A stretch of 64,000 nt of DNA from an alpha proteobacterium IMCC14465 (GTDB taxonomy: Bacteria > Pseudomonadota > Alphaproteobacteria > RS24). Made by a program: the position numbers and the translations under genes. The notes under the pieces are model-generated. The model was not told the origin of the DNA and searched no databases. It saw nothing but the letters and a program-made list of their open reading frames with translations. Location of the stretch: the NCBI GenBank assembly GCA_000293845.2, contig ALYF01000003.1:248001-312000 (forward strand). The letters are read 5' to 3'. Positions 10,448 to 19,364 of this stretch are shown piece by piece; the stretch's first letter is position 1, and each line of letters starts with the position of its first letter.

Positions 10448-11617
10448 TTAAAGCGCGGCCTTAATCGCCTCGCCCAAATCCGTTTTTTCCCAAGAAAACC
10501 CGCCATCCTCTTCAGGCTGGCGACCAAAATGCCCATAAGCTGCTGTGCGCGCAAATATCGGTTTATTCAAGCCAAGATGCGTCCGAATACCTCTCGGGCT
10601 GAGATCCATAACTTCACCAAGTGCGCCCTCAAGCTTGGTTGCATCCACCTTTCCGGTTTCGTGCAAGTCAACATAAACGGAGATTGGCTTGGACACGCCA
10701 ATCGCATAAGAAAGCTGGATGGTGCATTTATCGGCGAGATCTGCAGCGACAACATTTTTAGCCAGATAACGGGCGGCATAGGCCGCTGAGCGGTCAACTT
10801 TAGTCGGATCTTTACCAGAAAAGGCACCACCACCATGCGGCGCGGCACCCCCATAAGTATCAACAATAATCTTGCGGCCTGTCAGGCCAGCATCCCCGTC
10901 AGGCCCACCAATCACAAATGTGCCGGTCGGGTTAACGTAAAATTCTTCTTCAGGGCACATCCAGCCAGATGGCAGAACAGCCTCGACAAATGGGCGTACA
11001 AGTTCACGCACATCATTTTGGCTCAGACCCTCATCATGCTGGGTAGACACGACAACAGACGTCGCCGCGACAGGCTTGCCGTTTTCATATTTGAGCGAGA
11101 CCTGACTTTTAGAGTCCGGCCCAAAGCCTATAACGGCCCCCGATTTTCTGGCTTGTGCCATGTCAGATAAAATTTGATGAGAAAACGCGATTGGCGCTGG
11201 CATTAATGTGTCAGTTTCGCGGCAAGCATAACCAAACATAATGCCCTGATCGCCCGCACCTTCATCTTTATTGCCGCCATCGGCGTCCACACCTTGAGAA
11301 ATATGAGCAGACTGAGCGTGAACATAAACATCAACCTCAGCATGTTGCCAATGAAAGCCATCTTGTTCGTAACCGATATCCCGCACGCGCGCGCGGGCAA
11401 TATCAACCATTTCATCAGCACTGATAAGACCCGTCGGACGCACCTCCCCAGCCAGAACAATCTTATTGGTTGTTGTTAAGGTCTCAACCGCAACACGGGC
11501 TTCCGGCTCTTTAGCGATAAACGCATCCAGAACACTATCAGAAATCAGGTCACACACTTTATCCGGATGACCTTCGGAAACGGATTCACTTGTAAAAATA
11601 TAATCTTGACGGGCCAT
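10448..11617 (-). CDS. metK: S-adenosylmethionine synthetase
   Basis: Makes SAM from methionine and ATP. 389 residues from [20 protein letters not shown]. Motifs: SEGHPDK near residue 13-19, [16 protein letters not shown], and the glycine-rich [22 protein letters not shown] at 11617 has GGAG five bases upstream and matches the family start; a 17-residue upstream extension is open but unlike the family. The leader contains a small hairpin touching the ribosome binding site, annotated separately. Confidence 0.97.
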   Translation of the reverse strand: MARQDYIFTSESVSEGHPDKVCDLISDSVLDAFIAKEPEARVAVETLTTTNKIVLAGEVRPTGLISADEMVDIARARVRDIGYEQDGFHWQHAEVDVYVHAQSAHISQGVDADGGNKDEGAGDQGIMFGYACRETDTLMPAPIAFSHQILSDMAQARKSGAVIGFGPDSKSQVSLKYENGKPVAATSVVVSTQHDEGLSQNDVRELVRPFVEAVLPSGWMCPEEEFYVNPTGTFVIGGPDGDAGLTGRKIIVDTYGGAAPHGGGAFSGKDPTKVDRSAAYAARYLAKNVVAADLADKCTIQLSYAIGVSKPISVYVDLHETGKVDATKLEGALGEVMDLSPRGIRTHLGLNKPIFARTAAYGHFGRQPEEDGGFSWEKTDLGEAIKAAL

Positions 11618-11626
11618 ATCATCTCC

Positions 11627-11690
11627 ACTTGTTGCCAAGTTTCTAGCAAGGGATGGTGGTTTAGACAAGCAATATAAAGCTTTCCTTATA
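11627..11690 (-). promoter_or_regulatory. Structured leader candidate of metK
   Basis: On the minus strand, a hairpin ACTTG-GCAA-CAAGT ends directly at the GGAG ribosome binding site of metK (11640-11627). An upstream TTGC (11649-11646) is complementary to the hairpin loop and could form a competing pairing. Further upstream an AT-rich imperfect inverted repeat lies around 11690-11673. metK leaders in alphaproteobacteria often carry SAM riboswitches, but I could not match this one to a known class. Confidence 0.35.
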
Positions 11691-11734
11691 TGATTTATTC
11701 AAGTTTATTCTAAAAATATGATTGAGGTTACGAG

Positions 11735-12145
11735 CTAACCCGCGAGAGATTTTGCCATATCAATTAACGCGCGACGGGTGCGGCGGCTTTTGATGCGCGT
11801 AAAGGCACGGTTTAAACTCATGCCTTCATTACTGCTGACAAAATTCAGAAATTTCGGAATGGGCGCGCTGTCCTCCATTCTCATATAAGAGCTGGATGTC
11901 TCAAAGCCTTCAAAGAAATAGGAGATTTCAACCTCCAAAATTCGCGCCAACTCAAACAGACGTGAGGCCGAAATCCGGTTAGCACCTTTTTCATATTTCT
12001 GAATTTGTTGGAAAGACAGGCTGACTTTTTCGCCCAGCGCCTCTTGGCTCATGCCAGCATCAACACGCCGCAATTTGATCTTATAGCCAATATGTTTATC
12101 AATATTAGACGGATCTTTAGAAGCCACCAGAGAAACTCCGAGCAT
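11735..12145 (-). CDS. Xre-family helix-turn-helix regulator (PhrR-like)
   Basis: Small DNA-binding protein, 136 residues. A Cro/CI-type HTH spans about residues 17-73 (IGYKIKLRRVDAGMSQEALGEKV, then FQQIQKYEKGANRISASRLFELARIL). The C-terminal part (EISYFFEGF, later RIKSRRTRRALIDMAKSLA) is typical of the alphaproteobacterial relatives next to metK. In Sinorhizobium the equivalent gene between lnt (actA) and metK is phrR, an acid-induced regulator. A perfect 20-bp palindrome lies 22 bp upstream and suggests autoregulation. Targets are unknown. Confidence 0.85.
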   Translation of the reverse strand: MLGVSLVASKDPSNIDKHIGYKIKLRRVDAGMSQEALGEKVSLSFQQIQKYEKGANRISASRLFELARILEVEISYFFEGFETSSSYMRMEDSAPIPKFLNFVSSNEGMSLNRAFTRIKSRRTRRALIDMAKSLAG

Positions 12146-12166
12146 GATGATTGCGCATTAGGTATC

Positions 12167-12186
12167 AGTATTTATCAGTAAATACT
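12167..12186. promoter_or_regulatory. Palindromic operator candidate upstream of the Xre regulator
   Basis: A perfect inverted repeat, AGTATTTA-N4-TAAATACT, lies 22 bp before the start of the Xre gene. It overlaps a direct repeat TATCAGTA-N2-TATCAGTA (12163-12180). Position and symmetry suit autoregulation by a dimeric HTH protein. Confidence 0.55.
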
Positions 12187-12233
12187 ACAGCAAGCTACCC
12201 TTTTCAACCTTACTCAGAATTTATCAAGACCTG

Positions 12234-13892
12234 TCACGTTTTTGAGTGGCGCTGAAAATATAAAAGCCCTGTCACGACGAGAAATATCAGGAAAAACATC
12301 ATATCCCCATAGCGCGCATAGAGTGGTGCATCAACAGTTACTGGGACAGTTGACGGGACAGATGACGGGACAGATAGTGGTAAGGTCACATCCAGCACCC
12401 CTCTTTGCATGAGTGGCATGATGGCAATCTGTCGGCCAAGCGCGTCAAAAACGCCGGAAACACCCGTATTTGCTGACCGAATGAGAGGCAGGCCTTCTTC
12501 AATGCTACGCATGCGTGCCATCGCCAAATGCTGCCATGGCCCTGCAGATTTTCCAAACCAGCCATCATTGGTCACTGTAATTAAAAAATCAGGGCGTGTT
12601 GCACCAACAACACGACCCGGAAAAATGACCTCATAACAAATAAGGGGGGAAAAAGTCTTCCCCAACCCATTGAGAGCAAGTGACTTGGGGCCATCGCCTG
12701 CAGTAAACCCCCCACGCAATCTGGTGAGTTGTTGCAGACCGAGCATCTCAAGGACTTGTTGCTGCGGGAGATATTCCCCAAATGGCACGAGATGATGCTT
12801 GTCATAAAAATCTTCAATATCGCCCGTGGGAGAAATGACAAAAATACTGTTAAAACTTTGCCATGGTCTCTGTTTATTAAGCGTGTCGCCATCTGGCGTC
12901 GTTGCACTTGGTGACGTTTCAGCACGGGACTCCCGTCGCAGACCACCCGTCACAAGATATGCCCCGTCGGGAAGAATGTCGGAGATTTGCTCACGCAACC
13001 AAACATCTCGTCGCAATAAGGCCGGCAATGCTGTTTCAGGCCAAACAACCAAATCTATAGCTTCGTCGGCTGGCTGTCCGGTTAGCTCTAGATGCGTACG
13101 GATAATGCCCAACCTGTTTTCAGGCACCCATTTTTCTTTTTGTTGAATGGCGGGTTGCACAATTCTAACCCGCAACGCGTCGGGGCTATCGGCTTTGTCC
13201 AAATCAAAACTTCTAAGCCTGGCCTCCCCATCCCAAATAAGAAGCAGAAAGCCTATCGATAATAAAACCGCCAGTTTTTTTTCGTGGCGGAAGAAAAGCG
13301 GCAACATCGCAAAACATAGCATAAGGAGCGACAAACCATGCACCCCCCATAAACGTGCAGATTGCGCTAAAGGCAGCCAGCTTAATGCCGACATGCCATA
13401 AAGATTCCACGGTAGGCCGGTCAAAATATTAGACCGCAGCCAAGAAGCCAGCACGAGACACAAAACAAGCCCCAATGCACGAATGGCAAGCCTTGGCTGG
13501 TCCGCGAAAAGGCGCAACCAAAGCAATCCGGCAAACATAGGGAATAGCGCCAGACTGGCGGGTAAAAGCGTGACGGCAAAAGGCAAAGCCCATAAAAACA
13601 AATCTGGCTCAACCAGAAAGGCAAACCCAATCCAGTAAAGACCAATAAGGAATTGCCCGAAGCCAAACAACCAAGCCGTGCTGGCTATATTTTGCCAACG
13701 CCGAATGCGTTGTAATCTGATCAATAGAGCAGGAAAGACAAAAAATAAAAGCGGCCACGCCCCGATAGGTGGCATCGCCAGTGGTACAAGTGCGCCGAGG
13801 AAAAAATCAAAAACACCGCCCCTTAACGGAGACAAGAGAGCCAGTCGCGCAGACTGATTATCAATCCAGTTTCTGAGGTGGCGGAGCATCAT
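12234..13892 (-). CDS. lnt: Apolipoprotein N-acyltransferase
   Basis: Inner-membrane enzyme that adds the third acyl chain to lipoproteins. About 552 residues: hydrophobic N-terminal half with several membrane segments (GALVPLAMPPIGAWPLLFFVFPALL onward), then a periplasmic nitrilase-like domain. Catalytic triad candidates are Glu in VVWPETALP (near 285), Lys in DKHHLVPFGEYLP (near 365) and Cys in LICYEVIFPG (near 418), followed by a C-terminal membrane segment. I prefer ATG at 13892 (MMLRHLRNW), overlapping the corC end by 32 bp; an in-frame extension to 13976 is open. Residues near the C terminus carry a VPSS/VPST repeat. Confidence 0.93.
   Translation of the reverse strand: MMLRHLRNWIDNQSARLALLSPLRGGVFDFFLGALVPLAMPPIGAWPLLFFVFPALLIRLQRIRRWQNIASTAWLFGFGQFLIGLYWIGFAFLVEPDLFLWALPFAVTLLPASLALFPMFAGLLWLRLFADQPRLAIRALGLVLCLVLASWLRSNILTGLPWNLYGMSALSWLPLAQSARLWGVHGLSLLMLCFAMLPLFFRHEKKLAVLLSIGFLLLIWDGEARLRSFDLDKADSPDALRVRIVQPAIQQKEKWVPENRLGIIRTHLELTGQPADEAIDLVVWPETALPALLRRDVWLREQISDILPDGAYLVTGGLRRESRAETSPSATTPDGDTLNKQRPWQSFNSIFVISPTGDIEDFYDKHHLVPFGEYLPQQQVLEMLGLQQLTRLRGGFTAGDGPKSLALNGLGKTFSPLICYEVIFPGRVVGATRPDFLITVTNDGWFGKSAGPWQHLAMARMRSIEEGLPLIRSANTGVSGVFDALGRQIAIMPLMQRGVLDVTLPLSVPSSVPSTVPVTVDAPLYARYGDMMFFLIFLVVTGLLYFQRHSKT
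12333..12380. repeat. 12-bp degenerate tandem repeat in lnt
   Basis: Four 12-bp units around (g)gacag(t/a)tgacgg near the 3' end of lnt encode a four-residue periodic V-P-S/T-S/T stretch before the last membrane segment. The reading frame is kept. Confidence 0.8.
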
Positions 13893-14751
13893 CTTGAGAC
13901 TTAAGTTGAACCTTTTTCTGCCTAATACGCAGGGTCTTGATACGGCGCGGGTCGGCATCTCTGACCTCAAACTCAATGCCGTGTTTGTGAATAATCACTT
14001 CACCCCGTTGCGGCACACGTCCGGCAAGCGTAAAAACCAGCCCCCCCAGCGTATCAATATCCTCATCTTCATCAATTAGGGCGATACCGAGCTTTTCTTC
14101 CAGCTCTTCAATAGGGAGGCGCGCCTGCGCTTCCATAATACCGCCAGCTCGGGTCACAATTTGCGGCCCGCTCTGGTCGTCATATTCATCTTCAATTTCT
14201 CCGACAATTTCCTCGATTAAATCTTCAATTGTCACCAGCCCGTCCGTGCCGCCATATTCATCAACCACCAGCGCCATGTGAGACCGCGAGGCCTGCATAC
14301 GCAACAGCAAATCAAGCGCGGGCATAGAAGGTGGCGCAAATAAAACATCTCGGATAAGCGCCTTAAGAGGCACTTTTGGGGCTTTTCCGGCCAGCATGGC
14401 CACCAAATCTTTAATATGAACCATGCCTATGGGATGATCCAAAGACTGCTTGTAAACCGGCAAACGTGAATGGCCGGACTCCGTAAATAAGCCGCCCAAA
14501 TCTTCCAGCGAGGTCTTTTCATCAACGGCGGTAATATTCGCGCGCGGTACCATGACATCTTCGACACGCACATCTTTAAAGCCCAGCAAATTTTTGAGCA
14601 TATGCAGCTCTTCACCCGTTAGACTTTCATCATTACCGGCTTCATCTTCAAGCACGTCTTCAAGGCTCTCGCGCAAATTTGTATCTGGCGGGCTGAGGAT
14701 AGATTTGAGTTTGGCCCAAAAACCCTGCGCCTGAAAATCAGAACTGCTCAT
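13861..14751 (-). CDS. ybeX: CorC/YbeX-type CBS-domain protein
   Basis: Cytosolic protein linked to Mg/Co efflux and, more recently, ribosome homeostasis. 296 residues. A linker with EELHMLKNLLGFKDVRVEDVMVPRANI is followed by two CBS domains (about 70-185, with SRLPVYK and HMALVVDEYGGTDGLVTIEDLIEEIVGEI). A CorC_HlyC domain follows (about 205-285, LPIEELEEKLGI, DTLGGLVFTLAGRVPQRGE). There is no N-terminal DUF21 membrane domain, as expected for YbeX. Overlaps ybeY by 4 bp (ATGA). The ybeY-ybeX-lnt order is conserved widely. Confidence 0.92.
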   Translation of the reverse strand: MSSSDFQAQGFWAKLKSILSPPDTNLRESLEDVLEDEAGNDESLTGEELHMLKNLLGFKDVRVEDVMVPRANITAVDEKTSLEDLGGLFTESGHSRLPVYKQSLDHPIGMVHIKDLVAMLAGKAPKVPLKALIRDVLFAPPSMPALDLLLRMQASRSHMALVVDEYGGTDGLVTIEDLIEEIVGEIEDEYDDQSGPQIVTRAGGIMEAQARLPIEELEEKLGIALIDEDEDIDTLGGLVFTLAGRVPQRGEVIIHKHGIEFEVRDADPRRIKTLRIRQKKVQLKSQDDAPPPQKLD

Positions 14752-15371
14752 GACACATTTTCCTTTGTCTTATCTTCATAAGGCGAGGCAACCCCAATCG
14801 TGGCAAGCACGTCAACCTCCAAGGCTTCCATAATATCGGCCTCATGCTCAATTTCATGGTCAAAGCCAAGCAAATGCAGCACGCCATGAACAACGAGATG
14901 CTTAACATGGTTTACCGGCGGCAAATTGGCAGCTTCAGCCTCAGCCTCAATGGTTTCGCGTGCCAGCACGACATCACCAAGCAAGACAGTCAACTCACCA
15001 AAATCAGCCTCAAGGTTGTCAGCCCCATTTGGAAAGGATAACACATTTGTCGGACGCTCAATATGCCGCCACTTACCATTAAGACTCGCCATCTCCTCAT
15101 CATCCGTTAAACGAATGCCAATCTCTATATTAGCATTTGTATTAGTAGCGGCATTTGCAGTGGTCGTGGGGGGCAGCATATTTTTGCGCGCATGAATGCC
15201 AGCATTGAATGCAGCGATTGCGGCTGTTCGAATTTCAGGCTGCACATCACGCCAAGCACCTGTTTCCCAGTCAGACTGTTCGGCAACAATCTCAACTAAA
15301 AGCGCAGTTTCATCTTCATATGTTTCATTTTCAGACGTTCGATCAGGCATTTCAATGTAATTTATACCCAT
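14748..15371 (-). CDS. ybeY: Endoribonuclease YbeY
   Basis: Zn-dependent RNase involved in 16S 3' end maturation and ribosome quality control. 207 residues. The metal site is the HLVVHGVLHLLGFDHE motif with three histidines spaced 4 and 6. Other family motifs are IRLTDDEEMASLNGKWRHIERPTNVLSFP and GDVVLARETI. The N terminus is longer than usual and has an Asn/Thr/Ala-rich insert (about 70-82, TTTANAATNTNANIE). A second in-frame ATG at 15350 is also possible. Follows phoH, its usual partner. Confidence 0.93.
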   Translation of the reverse strand: MGINYIEMPDRTSENETYEDETALLVEIVAEQSDWETGAWRDVQPEIRTAAIAAFNAGIHARKNMLPPTTTANAATNTNANIEIGIRLTDDEEMASLNGKWRHIERPTNVLSFPNGADNLEADFGELTVLLGDVVLARETIEAEAEAANLPPVNHVKHLVVHGVLHLLGFDHEIEHEADIMEALEVDVLATIGVASPYEDKTKENVS

Positions 15372-15431
15372 AACAGCCGCGTTGTGTGAAGCAGCATCAC
15401 CTTAACTTGCTCGTTAAGCCCTAAATAAAAT

Positions 15432-16508
15432 TTAAGAGTCTGTTTCATTATCCGCTTTTTTATCTGCCTTAAAATCGGTGAGCTTTCTGTCGCGTTTATT
15501 ATAGGCTCTCACAATGCGCGTTACCATATCGTGCCGCACCACATCTTTATCTGTAAAGGTTATAACACTGACACCTTTAACCTTTGGCAAAATTTCCATG
15601 GCGTCGCGCAAACCGGACTTCGCCCCAAATGGCAAATCCACCTGGCTCGGGTCGCCGGTAATGACCATACGACTATTTTCACCCATTCTGGTGAGGAACA
15701 TTTTCATCTGCATTGGCGTTGCGTTTTGCGCCTCATCCAGAATGACAAAGGAATTTGCCAAGGTCCGACCACGCATGAAAGCTAGAGGCGCGATTTCAAT
15801 CTCACCGGACTCCATACTGCGCATCACTTGCGGACCGGGGAGCATGTCATAAAGCGCATCATAAAGTGGGCGCAAATAAGGGTCGACCTTATCGCGCATA
15901 TCACCAGGCAAGAAACCGAGATTTTCACCGGCCTCAACCGCAGGTCTGGAAAGAATAATTCTATCGACCTTGCCTTCAACCAACATGGACGCTGCAACAG
16001 CAACGGCAAGATAGGTTTTACCCGTCCCGGCAGGGCCATTGCCAACAATCAACTCATCGCGCATCAAGGCTTCAATATAAGTTGCCTGTGTGGGAGACCT
16101 TGGCGCAACCGCCCGTTTTTGAGTTCTAACACCGCTATTCAAATCTTGCCCACCTGACCCTTTACCGTTTTTGACGAATGACTTGTTTTTCTTAACTTTC
16201 AAGGGCGCAACCGTCATACGGAGCGCACCATCAACATCACCCCTACTGATACTGTCACCGGCTTTAAGTCGACTGTAAAGCTGTTCGAGAACCTCACCAG
16301 CGCGCTGGCAGGCCGTTTGATCACCTGAGATTAAAACCTTATTGCCACGGCTGACAATGGAAATGCCGAGCGTCTCTTCAATTCGAACCAGATTGGTATC
16401 ATGGGCTCCAAAAAGTTCACTCAGCAGAAGATTGTCATCAAAATCACAAATCAGCTGACTGTTGTCTTTGGAGCGATCCGCGGCCGCTCCAGCTTTGAAA
16501 TTGCTCAA
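15432..16508 (-). CDS. phoH: PhoH-like ATPase
   Basis: Cytosolic P-loop ATPase of the PhoH family, often beside ybeY and probably acting on RNA. 358 residues from a TTG start at 16508. A KH-like N-terminal part (NLVRIEETLGISIVSRGNKVLISG) precedes Walker A GPAGTGKTYLAVA, the SRPAVEAGENLGFLPGD segment and Walker B FVILDEAQN, then ITGDPSQVDLP. I chose 16508 because AGGAG lies exactly seven bases upstream. A further TTG at 16592 would add 28 residues, but its GAGGG is one base from the codon. No ATG is available. Confidence 0.93.
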   Translation of the reverse strand: MSNFKAGAAADRSKDNSQLICDFDDNLLLSELFGAHDTNLVRIEETLGISIVSRGNKVLISGDQTACQRAGEVLEQLYSRLKAGDSISRGDVDGALRMTVAPLKVKKNKSFVKNGKGSGGQDLNSGVRTQKRAVAPRSPTQATYIEALMRDELIVGNGPAGTGKTYLAVAVAASMLVEGKVDRIILSRPAVEAGENLGFLPGDMRDKVDPYLRPLYDALYDMLPGPQVMRSMESGEIEIAPLAFMRGRTLANSFVILDEAQNATPMQMKMFLTRMGENSRMVITGDPSQVDLPFGAKSGLRDAMEILPKVKGVSVITFTDKDVVRHDMVTRIVRAYNKRDRKLTDFKADKKADNETDS

Positions 16509-16654
16509 TCGCGGGCTCCTCGGATTAGGCTGTAAAAACGAAACATCATTCCTAAAAATATGGCGTGATTGCGTCTGGCGTGCAAGTGACAATCCCTCTA
16601 TTCACAAAAGCTTCATATAGATGTGTCGCGTTCACAAGCAAAGATTTAGGCGCG

Positions 16655-18025
16655 CTAACTGCCTAAAATTTCACCTGACAGGCTATTCGCATGGGCTTTA
16701 GTGATTTTGACAGGCAGAATCTTCCCGATAACAGTCTCATCCGCATCAACATGAACAGTTTGCAAATAAGGACTTCGCCCGACCATTTGCCCGGGTTTTT
16801 TGCCCTGCTTTTCAAATAGAACATCTAATGTTTCATCCGTCTGCGCCTTATTAAAATGCACCTGTTGGGCATTTAAAAGCTCTTGCAGACGCGCCAAACG
16901 TTCAGACTTCACATCTTCCTCAATCTGCGGGTCTTCAGAAGCAGGCGTGCCGGGGCGCGGGCTATATTTAAACGAATATGCCTGTGCATAGGTCACTTGC
17001 TTGACCAAATCCAACGTCGCGGTGAAATCCTCTTCGGTCTCGCCGGGAAAGCCGACAATAAAATCCGAAGACAACGCGATATCAGGGCGCGCCTCACGAA
17101 TGCGCTCAACCAGTTTGATATAATCCGCAGCCGTGTGCTTTCTGTTCATGGCTTTAAGTATTTTATCCGACCCGGCTTGAACAGGCAGGTGCAAATAAGG
17201 CATGAGCTCCGGTAAATCTGCATGCGCCTCAATCAGCGCCTCATCCATATCGCGCGGATGCGACGTCGTATAACGCAGGCGCTCAATACCCGCCACCTCA
17301 GCAAGCCGCCTTAACAGCTGCCCTAACCCTATATCGCCGCCCGCTTCATCATGCCAAGCATTGACGTTCTGCCCCAATAGGGTGATTTCAGACACGCCCT
17401 TTTGCGCCAGTGATATAATTTCGGCTTCAATTTCAACTGCGGCACGGGAAACTTCAGCGCCCCTTGTATAAGGCACCACACAAAAGGTGCAGAATTTATC
17501 ACACCCCTCTTGAACTGTCACAAAAGCTGCCGGACTGCGCACCAATGGCTGACGCGGGGTTTCAAACAAGGTGGCGAATTTTTCTTCAGCCGGAAAGCTT
17601 GTTCTGACAACCCCTTTGGCTTTTTTGATATGCCCATTTTCAGCCAGCGCATCCGCACGATTATCTGCCAGCTCATCCAACATATCGGGGAGCGCTTGGA
17701 ATGTCTGCGGGCCGAAAACCAAATCGACAGTCGGGGCGCGCGCCAGCATTTCTTCGCCTTCAGCCTGAGCAACACATCCGGCAACACCGATAATCATATC
17801 TTCATTTGTATCTTTTAATTTTTTGAGCCTGCCCAATTCCGAATAGACTTTCTCGGCGGCTTTCTCACGAATATGGCAGGTATTGAGAATAACCATATCG
17901 GCTTCGTCAGGCACATTCACAGATTGATAGCCGGCCGCATTGAGCGCCTCGCCCATGCGTTCGCTATCATAAACATTCATCTGGCAACCATATGTCTTTA
18001 TGAAGACGGATTTATGCTTTTCCAT
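16655..18025 (-). CDS. miaB: tRNA-2-methylthio-N6-dimethylallyladenosine synthase MiaB
   Basis: Radical-SAM methylthiotransferase modifying A37 of tRNAs reading UNN codons. 456 residues. The N-terminal domain carries cysteines for the auxiliary cluster ([24 protein letters not shown]). The radical-SAM CxxxCxxC is in [16 protein letters not shown] near 173, with [11 protein letters not shown] downstream. A C-terminal TRAM domain begins about 390 ([33 protein letters not shown]). It lies between plsC and phoH on the same strand, a usual alphaproteobacterial order. Confidence 0.97.
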   Translation of the reverse strand: MEKHKSVFIKTYGCQMNVYDSERMGEALNAAGYQSVNVPDEADMVILNTCHIREKAAEKVYSELGRLKKLKDTNEDMIIGVAGCVAQAEGEEMLARAPTVDLVFGPQTFQALPDMLDELADNRADALAENGHIKKAKGVVRTSFPAEEKFATLFETPRQPLVRSPAAFVTVQEGCDKFCTFCVVPYTRGAEVSRAAVEIEAEIISLAQKGVSEITLLGQNVNAWHDEAGGDIGLGQLLRRLAEVAGIERLRYTTSHPRDMDEALIEAHADLPELMPYLHLPVQAGSDKILKAMNRKHTAADYIKLVERIREARPDIALSSDFIVGFPGETEEDFTATLDLVKQVTYAQAYSFKYSPRPGTPASEDPQIEEDVKSERLARLQELLNAQQVHFNKAQTDETLDVLFEKQGKKPGQMVGRSPYLQTVHVDADETVIGKILPVKITKAHANSLSGEILGS

Positions 18026-18052
18026 GGGTTTCGTTTAGACAGTTTAAGAGCT

Positions 18053-18898
18053 CTAGGCAAGGGGCTTGGCACTGACCTCAAGCACAGCCGCCTCGACATT
18101 ATCAGCCTCACCTTGGGATAGTGCGCCTGCCGTCGTACAGGCAACACCATTTTGAACAATGCGATGCGTGAGGGTAGAGAGGTTTTTTCGCCCGCCAGCC
18201 TCAACAATATTGACCGGTGCATGAAAGGTGAGCTTTACGGTAAAAGAATAACTCTTCAGAATATGAAGCATATTAGGCAGCAAACCCACATCACCAATCC
18301 AAGCATATTTAATGCGCAGGCAACGGCTCATCGGGATGCCGCCCAATTGCGAAAACACAAGCGATAATGGCTGAATAGGTATCGGCCTATCAGTTTCCGA
18401 AAGCTCCGCAGAGGAAAATAAAGACGACTTAAAAGGAAAAACAATCGTGCCGTCTCCCGTTGTCCCTTCAGGGAAAAGCAGCAATCGGTCACCTTTGAGC
18501 AACCTTTCTTGCATCGCGTTACTTTGATTTGCCGTATCACTTCGCCGGTCTCGTTTGATGAAAAGCGTGCTTTGTAATTTTGCCAGCAAGCCCAGAAGCG
18601 GCCAGCCTGATATATCGGCCTTCGCAATGAAGCTCACGGGTAAAACAGAACCAATGACACATATATCTAACCATGACACATGATTACTGACAATAAGCGT
18701 GCCCGCCTTTGGTATGGGTCCTGACACATCTACTTTTGCACCGATTGCCCAAAGAATAATTTTATGAAAGAGCATCGGGATAAGTTGCTTGCCCGGCAAA
18801 TGCAAATAAACGATGAGAAGCTGAAATGGCAACAGCACAATAATGGCTGCTATAATCACGCACAAACGGAGGAAAACACGAAGATTATCAGGGAGCAT
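18053..18898 (-). CDS. plsC: 1-acyl-sn-glycerol-3-phosphate acyltransferase
   Basis: Inner-membrane enzyme making phosphatidic acid from lysophosphatidic acid. 281 residues with an N-terminal membrane segment (about 8-32). The catalytic HX4D is in SNHVSWLDI (H73, D78) and the substrate site is FPEGTTGDG (142-150). A related lyso-ornithine-lipid acyltransferase cannot be excluded from sequence alone. It sits between fur and miaB, two bases after the fur stop. Confidence 0.9.
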   Translation of the reverse strand: MLPDNLRVFLRLCVIIAAIIVLLPFQLLIVYLHLPGKQLIPMLFHKIILWAIGAKVDVSGPIPKAGTLIVSNHVSWLDICVIGSVLPVSFIAKADISGWPLLGLLAKLQSTLFIKRDRRSDTANQSNAMQERLLKGDRLLLFPEGTTGDGTIVFPFKSSLFSSAELSETDRPIPIQPLSLVFSQLGGIPMSRCLRIKYAWIGDVGLLPNMLHILKSYSFTVKLTFHAPVNIVEAGGRKNLSTLTHRIVQNGVACTTAGALSQGEADNVEAAVLEVSAKPLA

Positions 18899-18900
18899 AA

Positions 18901-19362
18901 TCAGTGGTCCTGATTATCGTCTGCATCACCCGCAGGGTTTTCTTGCTCCAGCGGCACGCCATAAAGCTCAAGCCTGTGGTCAACAAGTCGATATCCAAGT
19001 TTCTCGGCAACCTGTCGCTGCAGCTCTTCAATGGCATCATTAGAAAATTCAATGACTTTGCCAGAATGTAAATCAATAAGATGGTCGTGATGATCTTCGG
19101 AGATGGTTTCATATCGCGAGCGCCCATCCCCAAAATCATGACGGGTCAGAATACCAGCTTCCTCAAAAAGCTTAACGGTACGATACACCGTAGCAATTGA
19201 AATTCCGGCATCCTCTTGAACGGCGCGGCGATGGAGCACTTCAACATCCGGATGGTCATCCGACTCGGAGAGTATTCTGGCAATCACACGACGTTGACCC
19301 GTCATGCGCATGCCAGCGCGTTCACATAGTGCTTCAATTTTGCTATCATCAGCCATAATCAT
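18901..19362 (-). CDS. fur: Fur-family metal-responsive regulator (Fur/Mur type)
   Basis: Metal-dependent repressor, 153 residues. Winged-helix DNA-binding domain with GMRMTGQRRVIARILSES and GISIATVYRTVKLFEEAGIL, then the metal-binding DHHDHLIDLHSGKVIEF segment. The structural-zinc CxxC pairs of E. coli Fur are absent, as in most alphaproteobacterial Fur/Mur proteins, which may sense Mn rather than Fe. The HHDHLIDL motif argues against Irr. ATG at 19362 has AGG six bases upstream; MADD at 19356 is an alternative. Sits between rimI and plsC. Confidence 0.9.
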   Translation of the reverse strand: MIMADDSKIEALCERAGMRMTGQRRVIARILSESDDHPDVEVLHRRAVQEDAGISIATVYRTVKLFEEAGILTRHDFGDGRSRYETISEDHHDHLIDLHSGKVIEFSNDAIEELQRQVAEKLGYRLVDHRLELYGVPLEQENPAGDADDNQDH

Positions 19363-19364
19363 GT

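Noticed and set aside
11618-11700. Named SAM riboswitch upstream of metK
   Set aside because: I could not align the leader to the conserved cores of SAM-II, SAM-V or SAM/SAH; kept only as a structured-leader candidate.
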